Positions 23,586 through 35,148 of a stretch of 64,000 bases of DNA are shown one piece after another. Source of the DNA: Dryococelus australis. Its lineage: Eukaryota; Arthropoda; Insecta; Phasmatodea; Phasmatidae. The notes under the pieces were generated by a model that was not told the origin of the DNA, searched no databases, and was given only the letters and a program-made list of their open reading frames with translations. Positions within the stretch are counted from its first letter, which is position 1, and each line of letters begins with the position of its first letter. The stretch covers positions 125,153,338-125,217,337 of the forward strand of contig CM057000.1 in the NCBI GenBank assembly GCA_029891345.1, in the 5' to 3' direction. The position numbers were made by a program, and so were the translations under genes.

Positions 23586-25040
23586 GGCCGTATTAATAGT
23601 CGTGTATCAGCTCTTGAGACTTCTTGAGAACAGATACTATATAATAAATTAATCTTGAGATTCGTTTTGAGACTAGTTTTGATGTAGCGGTCACCTGAGA
23701 GTGGTTTCACTTCAAACTCATTTTAGCTATTTAATAATCGGCTCTTGAGACTACGTCTTATTAATAGTCACCAAAACTAGTATCAAGAGACACAAGAAAA
23801 TATATAAATCACGTTTCAGGTAATTGATGTCGAGAGATGTCTTGAGACACGATTTCTACATGGTATTCATTTGTAGATGGTTCTGCGTGTACATTTAAAT
23901 ACGAAAATTTAATTATTTTATAATGTTTTACTCCACATGGGATTAACAGGACAAATAAAAAGAATAATAAATATAAAACCAGTGTGTCGTTTTTGATAAA
24001 TTTGCGATTTAAATGTTGTGGTACTGTCCCCAGCGCAAAAGTAATAGATTTGTTTAAAGTAAAAAGAATAACATAAGTGCATATAAAGAAAATTAACAAG
24101 AGTCGTAATATTGTAGGTAACTTGTGTGAGACTCGAATTCCCGCACTGTTTGGTTATATGTAATATATTTGATTGCGAAAATAGGATTTGCTTCGTAATG
24201 TGCGACGTACATAATTAACGAGCATATAATTATAGAAGCCATTTATTTATCCGAAGTAAAGGATTATAATGTGCGTAAATTTATAAGCCATGTTGTTGCG
24301 ATTAATATAATATCGTTTATTACGCTCTATTTACATTTATTTCAAAAACATCACACTGCATAACAGCAATAAATTATTTTTGTTTGGTTATTGGCTGGAA
24401 GTATAGCTTATGACAAAACAAATTCTACTGGTGTGTATCCGAAGTTGCAGATAGTAATGTTTGTTCAGTATTGTTTTCCGTATCTTATTATAATACTTAT
24501 CGCTAGCTAGTGATACATTTTTAAACTAAGTCTATTTTACCCATATAGTTTCATAATTCATATAGAGAAATATCATCTCTGAAAACTATTACGTGAAAGT
24601 ACGGCGATATTTCACCCTACTTGTAATAAAACATTACTTTTCTATTATATTTGAACTTTACAAGTAGAATTGTTAATGTTTATTCAGCCCTGTGTATTTT
24701 TTAGTACGTTTAAAATGAGTCTCCGCACAATAAACAGGAGAAAATATAACCAAACACAAGAAACAGTCGAATGCAGTTGCAGACAAATGCACATCGACAG
24801 CAAAATAAGGCCTCAATTTCTGCTTCCATGGGCCCTTTACGAGAATAAAGAAAAAAAAAAAAAAAAGCCGTATCTCACAATCTAATATCACTTGAGAACA
24901 TAGACTTGAAACTAATTTCAGCTGGGTACGACTCAAGACTATTAATTCGCACGCGTCGCAGGACTAGAAACTCATCTCAAAACCGTATCACGTGATACGA
25001 TGTCAAGACGAGATCTAAGGGACGACTATTAATACGGCCC
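23586..25040. mobile_element. DNA transposon with 17-bp perfect TIRs, non-autonomous
   Basis: The left end GGCCGTATTAATAGTCG (23586-23602) is inverted exactly at 25023-25039. The flanks read TCAA on the left and TTAA on the right, compatible with a TTAA target duplication with one change. The subterminal regions are packed with CTTGAGA / TCTCAAG and GACTATTAAT motifs facing inwards at both ends, as expected for transposase-binding sites. No transposase ORF in 1.46 kb. The ends resemble Kolobok or ISL2EU-type Harbinger elements; I cannot decide which. Confidence 0.8.
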
Positions 25041-25475
25041 TTAATGCTAGGAGCCAGCTGGCGGGTTCAAGGCCGTGCCCCATTGCTAGGATACAAACGC
25101 AACTACCTTTGCTTGTGATCGGGCCAGCGCGGAGCGTAACTGAGCGAGGAAGAGAGGCACCGGGTCAGGCCAACATCGATTGGCGGGGCACGACCCCGCG
25201 TGGGTCGTTCACCTCGGGCCACGTTCCCCGGGCTATCTGACCCCTTACCCTCTCCCGGGACCACGTCCCCAACGCCACCGATGTACACTATAACAATTAT
25301 ACAAAATGGGGTCCCGCTTCAGGGCTGACACAAGTAGTCTAGTCGCGGTTTTTCTTCAAACTTTTTGAAAAACCACCCCACGTATGTTGTGTTTGGAAAT
25401 TTCTTGAATAGGTGACGTATCTTATCACTGACGAGAAGTGTTTTGTCTGCGCCGAGACTACTCATGTGCGGAAGC
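25041..25475. other. Non-coding, GC-rich patch
   Basis: The interval 25120-25275 is GC-rich without an identifiable gene. Confidence 0.35.
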
Positions 25476-25673
25476 TATAGACTGTTCACGGTAAAGTGAA
25501 CACTTTTGAGGTCCTAGTTACTTTCTCCGTTTACCCAATTTTTATCATTTTACCGCCTTTTTTATATATAAATATTGCCGTGTAAATAATAATCACAGTG
25601 GGTATATTCCGCCGCTCTCGGAAGTTATTTATTCCAAATGAGAGATCTTTCAAAAGAGCAGTGAATAGCTTAT
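25476..25673. mobile_element. CACGG-TIR MITE, copy 4 (damaged right end)
   Basis: The left end TATAGACTGTTCACGGTAAA is intact. The right end reads CAAAAGAGCAGTGAATAGCT, having lost the CTCACTTTACC part. The interior is like copy 2 (18470). Confidence 0.8.
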
Positions 25674-25971
25674 TGGGCAGTTGCGGCAGTGGCAGACGAA
25701 CAATCATGGCGGCGGTAAATCATAATTCTAACCAAGAAACTATACTGTTGTCATCTATAGAGGATGCAAAGAGAGTAAGGATGGGTTAGTTTTCCAATTA
25801 GTGTTTCCCTTGAATTGAATGTCAATATTATTACATTTACAAATGAATCTCCGCATCATTGGAGAAACACATCCGTTAGTAACGACATGACAACAAACTC
25901 GTCGGGCAAAGCGGGCGCCATTTACTTCTACTGCTGGAGTTGCTGACAAATGTTTCGTATAGCAGGGCTCA

Positions 25972-28031
25972 TATAGCTGCGACAATCCCAACACGACACG
26001 ACAATTAACTTCCACTGTGACTGCTTGAATTACAGCACGTCACGACAAAACCGACACACCGCTCTCGGCATTTTACCCAACTTTTTAGAAGGACTTCCCT
26101 GCACTGATGCGACCAACTGCATTAGCCGCCAGTTCTTCCGTTACTTCATGTGTTTAATGCTGGGCTGGGGAACAGGACAACTTCCATGCTCCATTTTCGG
26201 CGCGTAATTTGAGTTTTTGTTTACGAATGGCAAGACATTTACATATACGGCGATGGTAAACTCGTGATCCTATCGTACGATTTGACAGGATAACTTGTTT
26301 ACAATTCTCTTATATGTAAACAGGGCATAATAAAATTAATCGAAAATTAAATATTTAACAGCCACCGCGATTACATATTAACACAGCAGATTAACATGTC
26401 ACAGGTTGGGTTTCCAACCTGCTTCATTATCGCCTGGTTATGTTTTCTTGGGTTCTGTTTACTTTATTCCAATGGAAAAAAGGAAACCCTGCTCTAAAAA
26501 AGGGTAAAGGAAGGGGGAGGGGGTGTCTAAGATTAACGTCTTTCATTAGACAAATTCGTTTTGATGGAAATAACATTCGAATTATTGTAACTTCGAAAAT
26601 TTTAACTTCAATGAAAAAAAAAACGCGATACATAGGTCGTTCGTATTCGTACAGATGCAGCATCGCACACACTTTGGCCGAAGTTAACTTTACACTCATT
26701 GAATTCACGATATAGGCAAAGAAACAAATATTATTTACACACTACAAAAGAGTTGAAAGTGCGACTTTTTTTAGGCCACGTGCAATTCAATAATTATTGT
26801 AACAGTTAACGCAAACTTACTGTTAGTTAAATTCGCAACCTCTTAAAAAAGCGTTTTCTTATGGAAATCCTTTCAAGTTTACTTCACCAAAACACGTTTA
26901 TCGTCATTAGCATTATATAATTTAGTTGCAGAATCATTCAGAACAATCAACACTGCGCACGTTTCCTAAAACGAACACACTTGCCCTTGGTCCCCGCCGA
27001 TGCTAACCTCCAAATACGCACGTTTCTGGCATTTCCCCGCCACTGTGACGTCAGCGCACGAAGCATTTGTGCTTTTTTCCTCATGCGGGTTATGCGTGAG
27101 ATTGGCCGGAAGTAGAATGACGTACTAGGAGCGACGATGCGCCTGTGCGAAGGGATCGGAACTACTTCGCTGCACATATTTCGCATTGTCAAGGTAACGG
27201 AACACGGGTTTGGTGACAAGAGGGAAATTTGGAATACATGATGGTGACAAAAGTGTTATGGCTAATACATACAAAGGTAAAATTATTATTTTTAAGAGTT
27301 AACAACAGTAATTTTGTATATATTTTTTTCTTTTAAGCTGCGTATTTGCCATTGTAGGGAAAGCTTGCAATACAACTTAATTTTACTAGGTTGTACACAC
27401 TGTGCGTCGTGCCACACGACACCAGTAAAATAAAAATAATTTCTAATCCAAAACAGCTGGTCGGAAGACAGATTTTGTCGGACTTACGTCAGATCTATCT
27501 TGTATTTCATAGGCTGCTTATGCCGGAATTAGATAGCCCCCGAACACCACACGACACTTAAAACTAAGCAACCAATGAAATACAACATAGATCTGACGTA
27601 AGCCCGACAATTCTGTCGTACGACCAGCAGTTTTGGATCAAAAATTATTTATATTCTTCGTCGTGTCGTGTGGCACGACGCACTGTGTACAACCTTGTAA
27701 AATGAAATTGTGTGACAAGCTTTCCCTACAATGAGAAATACGCAGCTTAAAGGAAAACAAATTATGAAAATGATTGTATCCAAGTCTTATAAATAATAAT
27801 TTTACCTTTGTATGCAATAGCTATAAAACTTTGTCGCCATCATGTATTCTAAATTTCCCGACTGCCCATCGCCTTTGAAACTAGCGTAGTTAATCAGCGC
27901 CTTCTAAATGTATCCGAAAAATTCTACTCGTGTCGCGTCAGTAAACAGTCGGGCTGTAAATTCGAGCAGTCACATTGAAAATGGCCGTGGTTGCGGTTTT
28001 TGTCGTGTCGTGCTGTGGTCGTCGGGGCTAT
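25972..28031. mobile_element. Element with CACGACACGACAA inverted ends
   Basis: The left end (ATAGCTGCGACAATC, then CACGACACGACAA, then TGTGACTGCTTGAATTACAG) is matched in inverted form at 27951-28031 (reverse strand ATAGCCCCGACGACC, CACGACACGACAA, TGTGACTGCTCGAATTTACA). The central palindrome is described separately, and its loop carries a third copy of the same terminus. No transposase ORF seen. Family unknown. Confidence 0.6.
27222..27859. repeat. Long palindrome, arms about 295 bp, 44-bp loop
   Basis: The left arm 27222-27520 is repeated inverted at 27565-27859. Matching landmarks: GGGAAATTT / AAATTTCCC, ACATGATGG / CCATCATGT, GTGCGTCGTGCCACACGACA / its complement, CTTACGTCAGATCTAT / its complement, GTATTTCAT / ATGAAATAC. 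The arms differ by scattered substitutions and short indels. The loop reads AGATAGCCCCCGAACACCAC and CACGACACTT, resembling the outer ends of the enclosing element. Confidence 0.9.
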
Positions 28032-28965
28032 GTGATTCCAGCATCACTGAGGCCACTGACTAGCTGTTGGCGTTCCTAAGACCGTGCCCGAACTCAGGTA
28101 TATACTTGTGTACTTGCATCCTTGCATACTTCACTTACCCTTGGCACCAAACTTGATGAATTCGGTCATGCAGTCTTGTTGACTTAGGTGCCAGTTATTA
28201 GCCAGCTAACCACTTTAAATGTTCATGTATTCCAATTAAGAATTTTGTGATTTCCGAAGGGTTTAGGGGTTAATAAAGTATCAAATAATATTAAAATTTG
28301 ATTTACATTAACATGTATTGCCTTGCATTATTGTATGTATAAGAGTAGTTTGGATTACTTTTTTTATCTTAGCTTCTGTAAGTTAGGAACATGGGCCTAG
28401 TACGAATTCATTGCTTAGATCTTTTTTTAAGGTGAAGAAACGTGCGATGATTATTTATTCAGTTCAAAATTCTATGTCTACGAAGTAGGAACGCTGCCCT
28501 ATTAAACTTCAAATCTAATAATCACGTCGGAAATCAATTGTAACCTACAAATAGCTTCTCAAAAGGGCGGCACACATTCCGCAAGTGCAACTTCGGATAC
28601 TTGCAGTTCGGACGTCACTTCCGTCGACAGGTACGCACAAGTATGTACTTCAGGCGAATTCGGACACAGCGTTAATGCCCTCGTGCCGACTATAACGCTG
28701 CCAGTGGAGAACGGAACACGGCTGTAGTGTCACGTGCAGAACAACGCCGATACCTGCCGCCTATTGATCGCACGAGACACGTCCCCGCTGCATTGATCCC
28801 CTGACAGCAGGCTCGCCGTGAATCAAACACACATTCGTCAAGGTCACGGACGAAGCTGGCGACATCCGTGGTGTCAATATGTAGCGGCCTTGGGAGCGCC
28901 GCCGACATTGGGGTCACTGGGAAATTAACTTCGCAGCACATGCGTGTGCGCCTAAGGCCACACAT
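28032..28965. other. Non-coding, GC-rich right part
   Basis: No gene identified. The interval 28560-28965 is GC-rich with a minus-strand ORF lacking family features. Confidence 0.35.
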
Positions 28966-29888
28966 TATAGGCCATTCTCGGTTTCTTCGGGTTGTTTTGA
29001 AACGAACCTTTGAAAAATTACCCTAGGAGTTGAAAAATCACCTTCGGAGTGACATGTCAATCTGTTTTTTCAGTAACTTGCATACCACAAATATATAACA
29101 CTGTGATTAACTTTACAGTATTGTATTCTTGAATAAATGAAACTTTAAGTTGATATCTCCTATAACTTGTAATATTTATTTCGTTTTCAATACGAATTTA
29201 AAACAGTACGAGCAGCAATGTTTTCACAACGGCTAGTAAGAAATAGTTCAGAGTAAAAAATATTGTTTTAACCAAGTTTTTGGTATCCTATTTGCAGATT
29301 AAACGTCGCCTATCGAAATATTATTATATATATTAAGTAGCCCTGATGGAAACATACTTCATTGCTACAGTTAAAAATATCAGCGCAAAATACGGCACGT
29401 AGCCCCTAGGGACATGTTTTGGTTTTTGACAGAGGAAAAAAACTTCAAATCGGCTGTCGGCGGAGCGGAGTTTGTCGCTAGCCCCCCCCCCCCCCTTTTT
29501 TTTCTTTCTTCTTTTCAGAAACTTAAATATACCATCTAAGTATCACGAGCGTTTTACTATCACGAGCGTTTTACATTTGTGCTAACATAAAGAGGCTTTT
29601 CTTTTTTGTTAAATTGAAACTTTTTTTGTATTTTATTTATAAATTATAATGCTTTACTTATAAATAATAAAATATGAATAGAAATAGTGGGAAAACACGT
29701 GTGTTGGTAGCGCCTAGTAAGAAATAGTTCTCATGCAAAATATTATCACAACTGAGTGCGCACGAATGTGGTGAGTTGTCCGTTTCTCAGACTTAGTTAT
29801 GCTTAGTTTGCAGGAGGCGGAGGAGTAGCCTGGAAGTGGATCTTTAGCAGGGCTTCAGAGAAGTAACATAACCGTGAATGAATTACAG
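28966..29888 (+). mobile_element. CACGG-TIR long-type element
   Basis: Left end TATAGGCCATTCTCGGTTTC, followed by AACGAACCTTTGAAAAATTA and GACATGTCAATCTG. Right end GGATCTTTAGCAGGGCTTCA then ATAACCGTGAATGAATTACA. It shares the GAAATAGTTCTCATGCAAAA and GAGTGCGCACGAATG interior with the copy at 47314, and the left part with 33529. No transposase seen. Confidence 0.82.
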
Positions 29889-30336
29889 TAATAAAATGGC
29901 GTTATAGGCACAGCTGTAATAACAGGATACAACGATAGCAGCTAAATAAGAACCGGGAATTTTGGAACAATGTTGCCTGGTCAGATTATACTAAAAAATC
30001 CTTTTGGCTCGGATGGGGACCATAGAGTACAGAGTACGGTCAATCATGTTACAATAATACACTTCCCACAGTTAAACATGGGGAAGGAGATTCAGTTATG
30101 GTTTGGGGGTGGTACATCTGCGAAATAGATCGGGATTCAATTTACTGATGGTGCAGTGGACAATCTGTTAATGTTCTTTCTTTAGAATGTCATTCTACAC
30201 AAAAGTGTCGGAAAAATTATAAATGTTTATAGTCCTACATTTTTCAGTGTTACAACGACCCGACGTTTAAAACTCGTTTTAATAAAGAATGGTTCGTTTG
30301 GAACATTCCAAAACGCCTGAAAACTTCTCGTACGTT
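29889..30336. other. Non-coding with a possible decayed transposase trace
   Basis: At 29990-30190 phrases such as TVNHGEGDSVMVWGWYI can be read with frameshifts, loosely like a Tc1/mariner transposase (the DGSVMVWG-type motif). Too short to call firmly. Confidence 0.3.
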
Positions 30337-30517
30337 GGGGGGGGGGGGGGGGGCACGGTGGCTGAGCGAATTGCACGCTCGCCTCCCACCAAGGCGAACC
30401 GGGCCCAATCCCCGGCCGGGTCACCGGATTTTCGCAAGTAGGAATCGTGCTCACTTCAATCACCCTCATCGGCTCTCAAGACCTAGCTGTTACGAACCGC
30501 CCAAATCTCTTCACTCA
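30337..30517 (+). mobile_element. tRNA-derived SINE, copy B (5' poly-G, internal deletion)
   Basis: It starts with 17 G (30337-30353), then a tRNA-like head (CACGGTGGCTGAGCGAATTG, and a B-box region GGGCCCAATCC), then jumps from GGAATCGTGC straight to TCACTTCAATCACCCTC, lacking about 70 bp present in the other copies. It ends CGCCCAAATCTCTTCACT. Target duplication CTCGTACGTT / CTCGTAAGTT at 30327-30336 and 30518-30527 places the G run inside the insertion. Confidence 0.88.
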
Positions 30518-32777
30518 CTCGTAAGTTTCCTGACATCAACCCCATTGAGCATAAGCACTTCTGAATTTGAGTACACAGCGGAAATGTTTCTTCCAAAGAG
30601 GAGCTGAACATCTTTGTAACTGGAAAATGGGTACATCATCATCAGTTGTAAAATGTGTCAGATCAGTCAGTTACAAAAAATCTACAAACAGCAATGTGAC
30701 ATAAAAAGGTGCAACTTTCTAAGTTTCTTTAGTATTTTGTGTTTTATTTTTGTAGAAACTATTTACTTGCTTATAATAAATAACAAACTATCCACGTTTT
30801 ATTTGTTAGACGAAAGACAAAACAATTAGTATAACTATATAAAATGTCAATAAAATTAAGTGTTTGAATAAGAAAGTGACAGGCTGTATATTCTTACACG
30901 ATACGTGCTTGACTGCCCAGAATAACGTACTCTGCTTTCGATTTCAATGTTGAAAGATGAACGAATTTTCATCGAAATTTTATGGTGTACACAGTTAAAT
31001 CTATACGACCAATAATATTTTATAGTTTAGTGTTACCTATCGATTCATTTCATAACTACGTGGACTTGATAAATGTGTCGAGTAAAATTTACATTAGGCC
31101 CAAATACACGTGTTTATACCAAATATGTGAATTCTAATTATCGTATACTTAGATCAATAAACGTTTATAATGCATGAGCTTATTGTTATACAACAGTAAA
31201 ACAATGAACCTCTGGGAAACATACCTGCGAGTGCGCTCTTGTAGCCAGCCTACTACACTAGTCTACTCGCATCCCGCCAAGGCGAATGCACCATCCCGCA
31301 TTCCACCACTACTACATCTTCGCGTCATTTCACCTCCGCCTTCGCTCAAGACCGATGTTGAGGGCCGACCAAAACTTCTCAACGCAAGTGCGCTCTTTCC
31401 GCAAGTAGAGACTTCGGAGCTGGCTGGCGGGTAACGAGGAGGGCGACTTCCGGCTTGCCGCTCTGTCTGCCCGGAGCGCTCGTGAACCAGAAATACTGTT
31501 AAGTCGGCCGACCACGTGATCAGCGGAAACACTACTTCGCTTCGCAACTCGCCAGGTCGGTGCAACAACCCTCGCAGACCCTGCCTTAACCACGTGTCCA
31601 CGTTCTTACCAACTACAGGTACAATGTTTGTGAACGTATCGCTAGTCTAGCCAATCACAGCAGTTCTATTCACAAGGGCACTGCGTCTCCAGAGGCGTAA
31701 TCCTAGTCTGTAAAGCATGGCGGTCTTGATAAAAAATAAACTGTTGAATATATATTTGTTTAAATTTGTTTACAGTGTTATAAAGATACACACTGCTATT
31801 ATTTACGATATTCAACAGCATATCTCGACAAGAGCAATATTTAATGCCAATCACAACTCTAATTCATGTCTTATCGCTGTATTTACACCAGCTACCGTCA
31901 ATATGCACTTATTATTTACACTACACAAATACAATGGAAGTCATTGAAGGCAATAGCCTTCCTTGCAAATGTCTGTCACGCATCCATTTATACTTTCGAC
32001 CAGCGATACTCTTTGGTCAACGCGTCGTCGCTCGTCGTACACTGACGCTCACGGCCGTACAAGGCGCCACGCTCTCGACACAGAGGCATGTCGAGGCTTA
32101 TACAGCTCAGTTGAGGACTCGGGTACGTCCTTAATACAGTGCCCCCTGAATATGGCACATGTAGTAATTTAGTTTGAGATCTACAAACACGCTTGTTTAC
32201 TTTTTTTACCACTGAACAATCTTTATAGTAACTACGCTTATGATTGGTAAAATCCAGGATAATTTAATAATTTTATTGTAAGAGTTCACAGCCATTCGTG
32301 GACTTGGGCTGACATTAGTTATTTGGCTGTTTAGCAAAATCTAACTCTTTTCCCGTGTTGTGCACGATTCGTTTGTTGCGTTGGCTTTTGGGTATCAGCC
32401 GCGTCACAGTCTAAGAGTATCCCGACGTTTTAGCACAAATTTCAGCCGCCATCTTCTTCAGGGTAGCAGAAACAACACTGTCGAAGTCAAGAATGATCAG
32501 GCAATAGCCGTGGGAGACTGCGAACTTAATTAACGTTCCTTGTGTGGTTGCAGCCTTGTACTCGTTCGTTGGCTGGCAGTTCTGCAACTCGAGTCATCTT
32601 CTGACATGCGCAAATGAAACGTGACACACTCGTATAATGTTGAAACGGGTCGACCTCCCTTTTCACACACTTCGGCAACTCAGTCAACCAACTAATTCGC
32701 GAAGTTTCTCTATCCCAGTTCCCACTACACTAGCTACTAGTTTCACCTCGATCGTGGCACTCGCATCACTGGCGAAA
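30518..32777. other. Non-coding, with GC-rich patches
   Basis: GC-rich segments at about 31240-31640 and 31980-32130 contain overlapping ORFs in several frames without family features. The remainder is AT-rich. No gene called. Confidence 0.35.
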
Positions 32778-32786
32778 TGCGGAAAT

Positions 32787-33023
32787 GTGAAGTGAAGAGA
32801 TTTGGGCGGCTCTCGGCGACGTCTTGAGAGCTGATAAGGGTGATTGTGGCGAGTATGAAGCAGCGCCGGAATGAAAGTGCGGGGGAAACGGGAGATCACC
32901 GAGATAACCCGCCGACCAGCGGCATCGTCCGGCACGCTTCCCACATGCGAGAATCTGGGATGAACCCGGTTCGCCTTGGTGGGTGGCGACTAGGCTAACC
33001 GCTCAGCCACCGCGGCCCCAAAC
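32787..33023 (-). mobile_element. tRNA-derived SINE, copy C (full length)
   Basis: Minus-strand copy with head GGGGCCGCGGTGGCTGAGCG, body TGGGAAGCGTGCCGGACGAT, and 3' end CCGCCCAAATCTCTTCACTT. Target duplication TGCGGAAAT at 32778-32786 and 33024-33032. Confidence 0.92.
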
Positions 33024-33032
33024 TGCGGAAAT

Positions 33033-33528
33033 ATGATATAGCCAAGCCCAAACTACTCGAGACTTATTCCTAGCGATTTTCATGCTATACGATAGGTGCC
33101 CTTGTTCGCCTTTGGTACATTGCATTTCTACTTCGTCTGTTGTTTGGATAAGGAATGCCTACTACTGGGTCAGCGCTGCTGATAGCCGTTGTCAACTACG
33201 CAGGCCCAGTGCTGGGGAGTAATTAATTAATTACAAGTATTTGAATTACCTTTAAAGATTACATAGGATATGGTGTAATCCTTGCATTTCAGAATTTTAT
33301 AACTTTTACTTATCTCCTAAGAATATTTTAATGGTAACAGTTACTTTTCAGTAATTGTTACACTTTTGTATGGTGTGGCAAAATTGTCACTATATAGCTG
33401 TCGTTAACCTCAATTATTGGTGAACTCTCTCGTCACACTCTCCAATCACAATTTCTCTAGTTAGGTAGGGACTTACTTTGGGGGTAGCTAATACTAACGG
33501 CTATTCAACGAAAGAGGGGAATTCAACT
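33033..33528. other. Non-coding stretch
   Basis: No gene or repeat ends recognised. Confidence 0.35.
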
Positions 33529-35148
33529 ATAGTCCATTCCCGATTGGAAGCGACTTATGAAAATCACCCTTTGAAAAAACACTAGGCAAAACATGTCAAC
33601 CTGTTTTTTTCAATAACCTGTATTCCACAAATATATAACATTATGGTTAACTTTAGAGTACTGTATTATTGAATATGAAACTTTGCCTTAATATATTCTA
33701 TAACTTGTAATATTTGTTTCTTTTTAAATATGAATTAACAACAGCGACGTATTGGCAACGGTCGATAAGAAATAGTTCAGAGTTAAAATATAATTTTAAC
33801 CTAGTTTTTTAGTATACTATTTGTAAATTAAACAGTGCCTTTTTGAATATTTAGGTTCCCGAGATGCAACCATTATTACAGTTTAAAATATCAGCGGAAA
33901 ATATTGTGAGTAGGCCGTAATGGTACGGTGCTGTTTTATCGAGCGGTGTTTTATCGAACCAGAGCAACTTTGAAGCAACTGTCTACTGAGCAAGCTTAGT
34001 ATCTATCTATCTATCTATCTCTCTCTCCCTCCCTCCCTCTCTCACTGTCTTTGTCTCTTTCGCACTCGGGAAGTTTCATTTCGCTAGTACGCGGCAAAAA
34101 TTGTACATGTTTTCAACTGTATCATATTTTATACTTATTACAGCAAAATAATGATTTTTGAATTTGTGATTTACAACTGAAAAGAGATTTTAATGTTTGA
34201 ATACTTAATTAAATATATTTAGATATGATGGCGGGGAAGAAACAAAGTGAAGTTGGTAGACGTGGCGAGATATGACATGGCGTGTTGCTGTTTTACCAAA
34301 CGAAGCGTAATTATACTTACTCCGAAAAATACTTCAAATTACCACATCACGTTTGTGGACGTTGTGTTTTTTAAACCTACCTAAGCAAGTTACGATGTTG
34401 TGATAAATCTATGTTTCCGCGGCAGTAATAAATATACTGTTACGGTGTGTTTCGTGTGAAATAGCGTGGCGTAGCTGTTTGGTGATAGTTACGCTGGATC
34501 TGTGTGTGCGTGATTTCAAGTATTTGATGTGAACTATTTGTACGTTGTAAATGTGAACTGTTTTTATGACTAAGTTATTTATTTATATACACGTATGTTT
34601 ATTTATCACAACGTTTTACCTTTGCCCTGGGTGTTTGAAACACAGTCGTGTAACGTGATTTACCACCAATCCCAACAAAATGACCAAGCCCAGCCCCAAT
34701 AAATTTCAATAAACCTAATACACAGTAAGTAGCAATACATATAAATATGAGTGGAATAAAAGTTACGGTAGGCTTATTTGAGTGCATGTTCACTACTCGC
34801 CATAAAGCTGACCTAAATAATGTTATAGGCCTAAACTGTGAATATTCGTACGAAATTGTTTTTGAAATAGACCTAAGACACAATTCTTTGAAAAGCTGTA
34901 AACAGTAAACAACACATTTGACAGGTATAAAAGAAGAAGTCACATTTCCATGTTTATTTTTAGGTGTAGCGAACGTACACGAACACATGTACACACACAA
35001 TGGCATGTAAACATTGATTTTGACAGATGCTACATGGCAGTCACATGGTAATGTTTGTTTACATTTGGCGGAAGGATACGAAACGGGCCTGCAAGTAGAT
35101 ATTTAGCAGGGCTCCGAAAAAGTTACTTCCAATGGGGAATGGACTGTA
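33529..35148 (+). mobile_element. CACGG-TIR long-type element, largest copy
   Basis: Left end TATAGTCCATTCCCGATTGG, then CACCCTTTGAAAAAACACTA and ACATGTCAACCTG. Right end GGCGGAAGGATACGAAACGG, TTTAGCAGGGCTCCG and GGGGAATGGACTGTA. At 1.62 kb this is the longest family member here. It contains a (TATC)n/(TC)n microsatellite at 34001-34044. An ORF at 34599-35006 (minus) has no transposase features that I can see. TA flanks are consistent with a TA target site. Confidence 0.8.

Noticed and set aside
34599..35006. Transposase of the CACGG-TIR family inside its longest copy
   Set aside because: The 135-residue frame has no DDE, zinc-finger or THAP-like pattern that I can see, and other long copies do not share it.
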